This document shows positions 11,291-20,248 of a DNA stretch of 64,000 nt, piece by piece (positions within the stretch are counted from its first letter, which is position 1; the number at the start of each line of letters is the position of its first letter). The notes under the pieces were generated by a model. The model searched no databases and had not been told where the DNA came from. It was given only the letters and a program-made list of their open reading frames with translations. This DNA comes from Cycas panzhihuaensis. Lineage: Eukaryota; Cycadophyta. Position numbers and translations under genes: made by a program. The stretch spans positions 239,141,741 through 239,205,740 of the forward strand of contig CM041465.1 of assembly GCA_023213395.1 (NCBI GenBank), read 5' to 3'.

Positions 11291-12585
11291 CTATCTTGAC
11301 CATTTGGGACATTCCCCCCCATCCACTCATCGATAACAAGTGGTATGGTGACATTATATGGTATCTTACATAATAGCAGTACTGCCCTGAAGCTAGTAAT
11401 AAGGTTAGATCTCATATCCAGACTTCTGCTAGGCAATACTTCCTCATGGATAAAGTATTATACAAGAGGTCTTTCGATGGGATCCTTCTCTGCTGTGTCA
11501 CCATTGACAAAGCAGACCAAATACTCCGTGAATGCCACCATGGTATTTGTGGGGGCCACTTTGGGGGATAATCTATGGCCCAGAGGATCCTCTGCATGGG
11601 TTACTATTGGCCGTCCCTCTTCAAGGATGCCCATGCTTTTGCCCTGAGGTGTCGACGATGTCAAGAACACGCTAACATCTCTTATATACCTTTTGAGGCC
11701 CTTCACCCTATCATATCTCCGTGGCCTTTTGCTTAGTGGGGTCTAGACCTCATGGGGGCTATCTCCCCACCTTCCTCGTCATAGCACAAGTTTATCTTGA
11801 CTGCCACGGAATACTTTACTAAATAGGTAGAGGCCGTCCCCCTAGTTACTACCCCCAGTAAGATGATAGCTACCTTCATTTACCAGCATATCATTTGTCA
11901 TTTTAGGATTCTTTATATCCTGATTACTGATAATAGAACCCTCTTTTGTAACAAGGAGATAGATGAGCTTTGTGAGAAATTTAAAATCTCTCACAAAACT
12001 TCCTCTCCTTACTAACCCCAGGTAAATGGTCAAGTGGAGTCATTCAACAAGACTCTCATTAATATTTTAAAGAAAACTATCACTCAGTCTTAAAGAAACT
12101 GGCACCTTCAGCTTCCTTCCGCTTGTGGGCTTACCGTACCTCTGTCTGTTCCACCATGGGAATGACCCCATTCTCCCTATTTTATGGTATCGAGGCAGTA
12201 CTCCCATTGGAAGTAGAGATTCCCTCCTTGCAAGTTTCTCTTTGGGGTCTCGTCGATGAGGAGTCGATCTGTCAGGCTCACCTCTTAGACCTCGAGGCTT
12301 TGGATGAGAGACATTTAGCCACCTACGAGGCTAACCTAGCATCAAAAGCCCGCTCATAAAGGACCTATGATAAACATCTTCATTCTCGTCCTTTATTTCC
12401 TAGGGACCATGTCCTCAAATTAGAGTATCTTCATGACCGCTTGGCCAAATTCATGCTTAAATGGATTAGCCCCTTTGTCGTCATTAAGAGCCTCTGTAAT
12501 GGCACCTATAGGATCGTCACTTTGGAGGGTCTTGAGTTTGAAAAAGCTATTAATGGAAAATTCCTTAAGAAATTCTACTCGTGAC
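11291..12585 (+). pseudogene. Element B integrase
   Basis: The N-terminal HHCC zinc domain is legible as H-x-G-I-CGGHFGG... and CRRCQEHANI (11530-11690). The catalytic core follows in the order WGLDLMGAISPPSS (first Asp), ITDNRTLFCNKEIDELC (second Asp) and QVNGQVESFNKTLINIL (Glu), so the DDE triad is visible. Next come GMTPFSLFYGIEAVLPLEVE and IPSLQVSLWGL. The C-terminal domain reads DRLAKFMLKWISPFVVI and ends FLKKFYS then a stop at 12583-12585. The order of blocks is that of RIRE2/Tat integrases; stops and frame changes break it. It inserts cDNA into the host chromosome. Confidence 0.85.
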
Positions 12586-13311
12586 CTTGTCGTCACCTTA
12601 TTCATGCTCCAAAATGAGCCTAAACTACCATCTTAAGTTCGTTCTCATTCTTCCCAGCCACGGGTGGAATAACTACTTAGGATGGCCTTTTTTCGTTTCC
12701 TTCTAGTTCCTCCTGCGGAATGCTTATTCCCTTTTTCCTTAAGATCTTGTCCTCCTATTTGGGCATCCCCCAGTTAGGATGACGCTCTAGAGTATCGTCA
12801 CTCCCCTTCTTGCACGACATTTCCTTTGCATATCCCGCTATGCTCCCATGTGGACATGTATGTTGCCTTATTTCTTAACCCTACATATGTCTATCACCTC
12901 TACTCATGGTGATCATGTGTGCTCCTATTAGGTATCTGGCCCTGCATGAAAGGAAATATATACAACCTAAACAAATATCATAACACAAAAACTCATACAG
13001 TGATCAACTCAAAATACAATCATATATATATCCTCATGCATCTGTGCACCCTCACACACACATAAACATGAAAACAAAACATGCATATCATCCATCACAC
13101 ATTATGATACACATCATCATATGTCAAAATGGGGTATCAATCACCCTGACTATATACATCAAAATCATGTGTCATATCATACATATGGTATGGTACATCA
13201 TCTATGGGAGGCTGGTGTCCTTACAGGGTAGGTATAATCATATGGCTATATATAGTGACCCCCTGGAGGCCCGTGCTTTCCCCTGTCCAAAACAAAAACA
13301 TATGCACTATC
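12586..13311. other. Non-coding spacer between integrase and the antisense ORF (element B)
   Basis: No coding sequence is supported here. The part near 13130-13280 is collinear with element C 38020-38210 (shared ATATGATTTTGAT and GGGGAAAGCACGGGCCTC, given on C's strand), so it is most likely the 3' untranslated region of the antisense gene meeting the tail of the integrase transcript. It is rich in CATATA repeats. Confidence 0.5.
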
Positions 13312-15230
13312 CTACTGCTGCCTTGCCCCTGGGGCATCATCTCTTGGTCGATGTGATCCCTCTCCTGGGGACCACATCCCTCTAAGACTTCTCGTGAGTC
13401 TCTGCAAGCTCCCTACCTCGCTCCCCTTGTCCTGTGGCTTCCTCGGGGTCGCCACTAGTGTATGAGTCTGTGTCCTGCTCCACGTCAACCTTGATGCCAT
13501 ATCCTTGATCAGTCGATCGTATCAAGCCTGGATACAATCCCGCTCCATCTTTGCGAGGCAGCACCTCTCCTTCATCCCCCAGAGTCACTCCTCCATCGCC
13601 ACTAGATAGATATAGCTTTCCATATCCCCTCTAGCTCCTCCCTGAGTCTCTAGTACCTGCACCTGACTCTATATAGCATCCCTCTTAGATCAAATGGTGT
13701 CCATCTCAACCTGCTGACGTCCCGCACGTGCCTCGTGCTCCTGGGACTCTGCTATCCATATGTCTCTTGCCTGTATCAATGGGGCAAATGCTATTGTGTG
13801 ACCACCTATCGATCTAGGCTCATCACCTACCTAGATGGGAGGTTGTCCCTCTGCATAGGCCCAAGGGAAAATCTCTTAAACTACCACCTCTACTAGCCTC
13901 TGGATGTCCACCATGCCTGCAATCCAATATGCCATGTATTAGTCCATGTTTATATGGATATCAAACCAAAATCAAACTACGTATATATCTGGCAATCAAA
14001 CGATGACAGGAAATGGTCATGTCTCACCTAGTATGACTGTCGGCTCCTTGACTCGGGTGATGGCCTCTCCCTCTGGTGCTGTGTTAGTTGCCGGTACCTC
14101 CTCCTCTGATACCTCTTCTACCACATCCTCAACTCCTGGAGCATCCCTCCTCTCCGCAGCTGGTGCTGCTACCACCTCTCCGGATCTCCTGATGATTTGT
14201 AGCCTCTGGGCCTATGTCACTAGGCCCCTACTCTCCTTCGCAGCTTCTAATGGGCCTACCTCTCCACCTGTAGCCCCAGATGGACCTACCTCTCCTCCAG
14301 CTCGTGATGGGCCGGCCCCATCACCTCTATCACCACCCTCATCATCTCCTGGGGCTACTCATGCTCCTCTTGCCTCGTCATCACTATCCCACCTCACTGC
14401 CTTATACAGATCTGCTATGTAATTTGTCATGGTAAGGAGGTCTAGTGATGTGGCCTCCACTGAGTGACAGATGTGTGCCTGGTCCTCTGTCCCTCTTAGC
14501 CTAGTTTGCCACCTATGTACCATCAGGGCCCACTCTACAATAGGGTGTGGTCCTCCCGTCGGTGCCACTGCTCCAAAGTGGTCGAAGAACCAACACTGCA
14601 ATAACATACTATACAAGAGTCCTCCCCTGCCCACTACCTTGATAGCGTCTAGCTGTGCGATGAGATTTGCTGCTATCAGAGTGGCCCAGTCCATCTGCTC
14701 TCCCACCTCACATCAGCATACTGCATCTATCCATCCTCCCAGTATGTCCCTATAGTTTAGTTTTTGGGAGATCCAAAATGGAATACACAGTGTGATCAAC
14801 TTCCTCACTCGAGGAACCACTGACATAACCATAATCTGGAGAGGAATCCCTCACCTCTCCTATCTATCCAAACCTGTAAAGAATATGGATGCCTCCCTGT
14901 GTGTTGCCTCGTTGCTAGGCAATGCTCCTAGTGCCACTAGCCTCACCGTCATCGGCACTCCCAGTATCCCCCTAATATCTCCTAGCATCACTGATACATC
15001 TTCCACCTGGGGTAGGTGGAAGACATGCCTCCTCCTGTCCCAGTGTGACATGATATCTATCAATAGTCGCTAGCCTGACATATACTAGGGTGTCCTCATG
15101 ACCTTCAGTAAGCCACATCTCTACAGGATATCTTAGTCCTCCCTAATTATCATCTCAATGAAGCTCAACATAGCCATCCTTATGTTCTCATGGTTATCTA
15201 CCGCAATCACAGCCTGTAAAATGCCATCCA
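13312..15230 (-). pseudogene. Antisense plant-mobile-domain (PMD) ORF of element B
   Basis: Read on the minus strand, opposite to gag-pol. The N-terminal part has VDNHENIRMAMLSFIEM, then RCGLLKV, then IDIMSHWDRRRHVFHLPQV and VSVMLGDIRGILGVP. The W-x-x-x-x-H-x-F-H-L-P-x-x-E/D-x-x-x-x-L-x-D-I-x-x-I-L-G pattern is that of the plant mobile domain, known in MAIN/MAIL1-type nuclear proteins and in plant transposable elements. Next come MVMSVVPRVRKL and MDWATLIAANLIAQLDAI. The C-terminal half is acidic and Pro/Ser-rich and ends SLRGMWSPGEGSHRP...RQQ and a stop at 13312. Element C has the same protein (36745-38016) with the same terminus. A few stops disable this copy. Function in the element is unknown; PMD identity is by eye. 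Confidence 0.7.
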
Positions 15231-15346
15231 CACTAATTAGAACCAAGCCTACACTTGCCCTTTGTCCTCTAGGCTATCTCTCAGCTCCACCTGATCGAGA
15301 TTTAGAGCCCCTTCAGCCCCTATCTTCTTTTTTCTGTAGTTCTGCC

Positions 15347-15480
15347 TTCGCACTGTGCCAAACTTCGCAGTACCGCAGAGTTTGGCTCGGGTCTTCGACA
15401 ATTAGGGCCTCGTGGCAAAGATTGCGGCACCACGATCTTTGCTACGGTGCGAATAGCACCCCCCCAAAAGGGGGGGTTTT
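15347..15480 (-). promoter_or_regulatory. Hairpin-rich leader upstream of the antisense PMD ORF (element B)
   Basis: Three palindromes follow each other. One is C7-A4-G7 at 15459-15476, a perfect 7-bp stem. The second pairs GGCAAAGAT with ATCTTTGC around a GCGGCACC core (15412-15442). The third pairs CCAAACTTC with the GAGTTTGG arm around CGCAGTACCGC (15358-15385). The block begins and ends with GCACTGTG/ACGGTGCGAA. Element C repeats the order at 36538-36655, and the GGTACC-type cores match the U3 block of the LTR. It lies between the antisense TATA (15880) and the PMD start, so it would be transcribed into the 5' leader. Confidence 0.6.
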
Positions 15481-15878
15481 CTTACCCAAAAAATTAAAAA
15501 AATTCTTCTAGTGGGCCACAACTAGGCCCACTAGGACCAGGGCTACTTAATACCCGGTCCCACCTCTTTCTGGGTCCAATTCAGACCTTGGGAGGTCATT
15601 TCTTGCCTATATGGGGCCTAAAAATCTATATAAAATCACAAAAAATAGTAAACTTTGAATTGCGAGATGGGTTAGATTTTGTGAGATCCACTCACTGAAT
15701 CCAGCCTGGCACTCGTTATCTCATCTCTACAGTCCTAGTGGCTGTCTTCCAGCTCTGATCCAATGGTCTGATCTCCCTATGCGTGCCTCTTACGTCAGGT
15801 AGCACTTAGCTACATAAGAAAATGGCTTTGGATCCTCTCGAGAGCCCATGAAAATAAATCACATTCTTATCGACTTTC
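15481..15878 (-). other. Upstream leader of the antisense transcript (element B)
   Basis: About 400 bp with no supported ORF on either strand, collinear with element C 36138-36537 (shared phrase AAAGTTT...AATT around the TTTATATAGATTTTT/TTTTTATAGATTTTT stretch). In the antisense reading it is the 5' end of the transcript below the TATA box. A CCCACTAGGACCAGGGC/GGGAGCCCTGGTCC match between B and C supports common origin. Confidence 0.4.
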
Positions 15879-15889
15879 CTTATATAAGC
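15879..15889 (-). promoter_or_regulatory. Putative TATA box of the antisense PMD transcript (element B)
   Basis: Minus strand GCTTATATAAGGAAAG; element C has TCTATATAAGGAAAT at 36127-36140, in the same position relative to the hairpin leader and PMD ORF. Conservation of this 10-12 base phrase between two copies on opposite strands supports a promoter. The core is nearly palindromic, so it could also fire toward the sense-strand RNase H ORF. No start site is demonstrated. Confidence 0.5.
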
Positions 15890-16084
15890 AGGAACCCTGA
15901 TGAGTACTGTCTCCATTTTCACCATCATGACAGCCCTTTGGATCATCTCTTACTCCTGATCACCTTTGCCTTCTAGCCCTATCTTCTGTTGTGCTCCCAT
16001 AGCCTTCGTTTCGCTCTTTCTTGTGGGTGCATTTATGGCACCTTGTCAATGCATTTTTCATAGGGCCCTTTTATCTTATTTTAC

Positions 16085-16423
16085 GTGTCACTCCTGCACA
16101 TGCCTGAGTTTATACTTGTTTGGCTCATTTCGCCATCCTGGACTCATTTTTATAGCCTGTTCCTGCCCCTGGGGTCTCCAAAGGGAATGTTCTCTCTATT
16201 CGTAGCCATTCTTTGCTTCCTAAAGCAACCTTTGACACCCCAGGGTGCCCTTTTGCTGCCCACTCCTAGCCAGTGGTCAAATCACCTGCTCTTGTCCTTG
16301 GGTAGCCTCATTGCTAGGTCCTCCTACCCTTCATGGCCATTTATTGCTTACCATATGAGTCTCTTTATGATTCGACTCTTATATTATTGTACATTCTCCT
16401 CTACCGAGACTTTTTCTGTCATC
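16085..16423 (+). other. Conserved open frame upstream of the second RNase H (element B)
   Basis: A 127-codon open frame begins MSLLHMPEFILVWLISPSW and contains FLPLGSPKGM. Element C has an equivalent frame (36026-35658, minus) with MPEFILVWLISPSW and GSPKGM at matching places, ending shortly before its RNase H. No domain is recognised. The nucleotide sequences are also closely similar, so the shared open frame may be only a by-product of homology; it could equally be a leader or the N-terminal extension of the RNase H protein. Confidence 0.35.
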
Positions 16424-16427
16424 ATCT

Positions 16428-16870
16428 ATGTCTCTCTTCATCTTTACCAATGGCGGAAGCTAAGGTAATCCTGGACCTTTTGCCACTGTATGGATTCTTC
16501 ACAGCTCTTTTGGACATGACTTCCTATGTTCTAGAATCTTTCTCCCTGAGGCCACCAATAACGAAGCTGAGTACATGGCCATTATTGAGGCCTTGACTGA
16601 TGTGCTCCATTTCCATCACGGATCAATTATTCTTCCTTGCGACTCCTAGGTTGTGGTGTCCCATCTCACCCAAGTTTACCAGGTGTGATGCCCTCACTTG
16701 AGAGCCCTCGCTTTGGCCGCTAGGTCTCTTTTGACTTGTTTCTAGTTTGTCGACATTTGACACATTCCTCGAGCCCTCAATGTTGAGGTAGATAGTCTCA
16801 TTTGCCTCATCCTTGAGCACTGCATTCCTCTTCTTACTGACCATCCCTGAGACTTGCCTAGTCGCTTTAT
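16428..16870 (+). pseudogene. Second RNase H (archaeal/bacterial-like, aRNH) of element B
   Basis: Sense strand, between the antisense module and the PPT. RNase H landmarks in order: FTNGGS-stop-GNPGP (usual TDGGSxGNPGP; the first catalytic Asp is Asn here), ATNNEAEYMAIIEALTDV (Glu position), CDS-stop-VVVSHLTQVYQV (Asp), and HIPRALNVEVDSLICLIL (last Asp). All four active-site positions can be placed. This type is distinct from the gypsy RNase H already present after RT at 10870-11230 in the same element. In known Tat elements an extra RNase H usually lies between RNase H and integrase; here it is about 3.8 kb beyond integrase. Internal stops inactivate it. Element C has a better copy (35603-35203, minus). 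Confidence 0.75.
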
Positions 16871-17252
16871 CACCCAAGTCCTAGGTTGTCATACACATCA
16901 CCTTGCAATCTGTTTGCACCTCTAAAAGCTAGCCACTAATGAGGTTAAACTATAGTAACTACTAGGTTTGTTCATTCACCTGACATCCTCATGCACATCT
17001 CTTCACATTTTTATGATGAGAGTAATCCCCTCATCCTTCTTAGCTTCTAGTCGATTCTCGTGTGGTACATAGGTAGCCCTTATGTTGTCTCCACCCCTGT
17101 CCTTATATCCAAGCGTTCTACCATGACACTCGTTGGTACCGTTGACTCCTGGTATGATCATGATTTATATATATGCATATATATGTGCTATTGATAGTTG
17201 TGTTGCTAGCATTCACCATCACACCATGCTTTTGAGCAGCGAGGCTCTACTG
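16871..17252 (+). other. Spacer between second RNase H and PPT (element B)
   Basis: The frame of the RNase H can be followed a short way past its stop (LPSRFITQVLGCHTHHL), but no further domain is recognised. An AT-rich alternating stretch (TTTATATATATGCATATATA) sits at about 17164-17185, near the 3' end of the internal region. Confidence 0.35.
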
Positions 17253-17264
17253 CCAAGGGGGAAG
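17253..17264 (+). other. Polypurine tract of element B
   Basis: CCAAGGGGGAAG immediately precedes the LTR start TGTTTCCCGG. Element C has the matching CCAAGGGGGCAG on the minus strand at 34824-34836. It is the primer site for plus-strand DNA synthesis and fixes the LTR edge. Confidence 0.8.
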
Positions 17265-20060
17265 TGTTTCCCGGCTATCAAGAATGGATATAGATAGGTT
17301 GACTTAGGTATACTTCTTCCTTTTCACTTGTACCATTTCTTTAGAAAGGTTGACAGAAGTGATGCGTCATTGCATGATTGCTTGCTTCATTTGTGTGATT
17401 ACTTTGCATTTATTGCCTGTTCATGCTACTTATCATATTATGAGCCTATGACGACCCAGAGGGACCTACTTTCCACAAGGTAGGCATCCCCATAGCACTT
17501 TACAACTCTTTGCATTGTCTCCACACTGCCTTAAGTTTCTGTTAGACTGTATGACTTGTTCATGCCTCGACCTTGAGCTCCTAGCACCTCATTTCTGGGA
17601 CCTTCTGCCCGTTGATGTTTGCTTGCCTCTATCCACGTGTATTTTGGAATATCTCAGCCACCTAGACAGGAGGGCCAGCCCCTCCCAGGCCTACCACATC
17701 ACCTCCCAAAGCTCCTAGAACCTAGAATTCTACCATTCTGGATTTCTGGTCCCACACTACTGTAAACTTAGCGGTACCGTGAAGTTTATCATGGTACCAC
17801 GAAGTTCATTACGATACTGTAAAGTTTGCCACAGTGCGACTGTTGTTAGTTATTTTTTAAAAACTACTGTGGTAATTCTTGTGTTTTCTATGGAATTACC
17901 ATATGGCCTCACATCAACCTCAGCCTTATTCGTACCCTATTTGCTCACTTAAGGCTGGGATGGGTATAAGTATCCAAACCCTCATCATTTTGAGGTCTTC
18001 TTAGATCATTTTTTACTCTCTTACATAATAGTTCCTACTGCAACTTCTGCTCTCCTTCTCTTTCTACTACAGGTGTACTTGTAGGCCTGTGTTTCCTATA
18101 ACCTGAGGCCAGGAACTACTTGCAACTACTTGCTTCCATGATGGGAATCCTCTCTCTAGGTTTTATCAAGCAATTTTGGTGCTGACTCTTCTCCAACTCG
18201 CCCAGCAAGTGTCCTTTTTAGCTATCTGTTGGAATCTCTCCTGTAAACCCTTGCAGGGGTCCTCTTCTCCACTGATAGCAGGCCCATATCTACCATATAT
18301 CTACCCAGCAGTTCTTCCAAACCCTTCTCTTCCAGATTTATGGTAAGTTACCTCCATATTGGACCTATTTCCTGTCTTGTTACCTGTTTCCTTCAGGTTT
18401 CACCATAGCAAGATTTGTTTCCATTGTAGTTGGCTTATTGCTTCTCAGATCTACCTTTCTCTCTACTAGTTTTCTTTGAGGGAGCAGTGAGAGAAGAGTC
18501 ATAAGGTTGGGTGAAGAGAGCAAGGTAGGGCAGCCCCCCCTTTTCAGTCCTTCTCTCCAAGGGTATCCCCTTCCCGCCTTCTCTTCTCTTGCTTCATGCT
18601 CTTCTTGGGATAATTAGGAGTGATTGAGCCTTAGACCTGTGTTGGATTATCAGCATATGTAGCCCCTTGTTCCACTAATTCCAGGCATGTTCGCCTCTTG
18701 TTTGGACCCCCGTAGTGTCCCTCGCATTGTTGGGTATCCCTTGATATCATTGGTAAGGGTTTGTGCACCGGATTGCTGCCCATAGCAACTCTGTGTCTTG
18801 CATATTTCCCCAATGCTTTGTTACCCTTTTCTTTGCATCTCTTAGCTATTCTTAGTCATCTTTACCATTACCTTGTTGTGCTTGAAGTTATGTGGAGAAC
18901 CCAGCGAAGGGTTAGCCATCTTGAGGCTTCCCTTACTCCATTTTCTCTTAATGTTTATCCTTGCTTGAGAGAGGGTTTTAAATCTTGTTGCAGCAACTAT
19001 TTTTTCCTAACACTCTAACATAAATATCACATATATACTTGCATATACATAGCTTGTCTTTTGCAACCCCTTCTTGGAAGGGATAAGTCTATGCATGTGC
19101 AGGTTGTCATGGTGCTTTCGCAAAAGTATAAAACGTCCAGATCTGGTTAAGATCTACTATTTTTGTTCTTTTCTTTCATTTTTTTCCTTTCCACTTTCTT
19201 TGCACAAAGGGGAAGGTAAGGAAGCCCCTATCACATGTGTCAAGACTTGGCTACATATCCATGGATTGACGCAAGGACGTACGTTGCACATGGGTGAGGT
19301 CTTCCATCGGCCGCTACATCTTCCGAGTACGTACATACTTCTTTTAACTCTTGCTTTCCCTTTCTTACTTTTGTTTAGAATCTATGTGTTAGTTAAGTAG
19401 GTCACACACGAAAGTAAAAGGGGAAACAATATCTTTTATTTACACTTATATATTTGTACATTATATACTCAACCCTCATAGGAAAAGGACCTATAGGAAA
19501 CTTACCCTTCCCTTTTCCTTTTCTTGCAAAGCCTAGTGTGCTCTTTTGGTTCATTCCACTTAGTATTGTTTGCTTGCATATGTGACACCTATCCCCATTT
19601 CCTTTCCTATTTCCTTTTTAAATCATCAGGGGAAACTTTGGTTTAGTTGTCCCATTCTCTTTTCTCTCTCTTCCTCTTGGCCTTGTTTGCTTGGTTAAAT
19701 AACCAAGAGGAACTCGGCTACATCGTAGGTTATTGCCTACCTTGTCCCTGCTCCTTTCCCTCTATCATAGGGAAACCTTTGAGGACTCCTCTCTTCCTCT
19801 TCTGGGCATCCAAGGGTGGGAAGACCCTCCTCTTGAGTTTATCTAGGCTGCCTTTCCTATTTTCCCTCTTTCTCCTTGGGATAGAGGACCACTCCAAGGT
19901 AATTGGGTATCATCTACAGGTCCCGAACTCATGCTCTGGCGCATGGGGTGCCCTACGTGATACTTACTTTGATCGTAGGTTTTTACCTACACCCTTGATA
20001 TCACCATCAACCCTCATGATTCCTACCAAGCTTAGCGATTATCCTGTAGATGCACATCCA
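17265..20060 (+). mobile_element. Element B 3' LTR (about 2.8 kb)
   Basis: Starts TGTTTCCCGGCTATCAAGAA after the PPT and ends GATGCACATCCA. Collinear with the A LTR (reverse strand) and C LTR. It contains the palindrome block at 17751-17840, the TATA-like GGGTATAAGTATCC at 17962-17975, and a 3' part shared with 1-141. It is about 370 bp longer than A's LTR. Open frames inside it (for example 19074-19400 and 19647-20105) have no protein signature and are chance. Confidence 0.85.
17751..17840 (+). promoter_or_regulatory. GGTACC palindrome modules in U3 of the B LTR
   Basis: Three to four modules in a row: AACTTAGCGGTACCGTGAAG, then ATGGTACCACGAAG, then a decayed ACGATACTGTAAAG, ended by CCACAGTGCGA. 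Cores are GGTACC flanked by inverted AAACTT/AAGTTT arms. The block lies about 120-210 bp upstream of the LTR TATA. This is the fullest copy in the window. Confidence 0.6.
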
Positions 20061-20248
20061 GAATACAAGCCATATCACCATTCATTACATTTTATTAGTC
20101 AATAATCATGCATGATTTCAATAAAACAAGGCCCAACCCATCAAATAAAATCAACATATATCAATCATTATCAATATAATCATATAACATGTATCTATTT
20201 ACTAACATAATTAAAATACCACTAAAGAGGCCAAGTTTTGGTGAAACA
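20061..20248 (-). mobile_element. Start of an E-type LTR inserted in D gag and cut by B
   Basis: Minus strand starts TGTTTCCCC-like TGTTTCACCAAAACTTGGCC at 20248, the same terminus as the E LTRs at 26613 and 30564, and stays collinear with them for about 185 bp (shared GATGATGTGACTTGTATT versus GGTGATATGGCTTGTATT). It is cut at 20061 by the end of element B. No PPT precedes it; D gag abuts it directly, so it is the 5' LTR of a minus-strand E element whose remainder lies left of the window. Confidence 0.7.

Larger units (their letters stand above)
5999..20060 (+). mobile_element. Element B: Tat-like Ty3/gypsy retrotransposon with antisense PMD ORF
   Basis: The visible order on the plus strand is gag, protease, RT, RNase H, integrase, antisense PMD ORF, second RNase H, PPT, 3' LTR. 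Counting the 5' portion split off by A and partly deleted, it was well over 14 kb long. RT and integrase wording places it in the Tat lineage. Its 3' end at 20060 lies inside a minus-strand E-type LTR, so B is younger than that LTR and older than A. Numerous in-frame stops make it non-autonomous today. Confidence 0.85.

Noticed and set aside
12926-12950. TTAGGTATCTGGCCC, like the start of the E internal segment
   Set aside because: Short match in the 3' spacer of B without any other E sequence nearby; the corresponding C sequence lacks it.
13946-14422. 158-codon Ser/Pro/Thr-rich plus-strand frame
   Set aside because: Shadow of the acidic/Pro-rich C-terminal half of the antisense PMD ORF; C shows that the minus frame is the conserved one.
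18761-20105. Several 85-152-codon frames inside the B LTR (18761, 19074, 19647)
   Set aside because: No protein signature; frames are not kept in the A and C LTRs.
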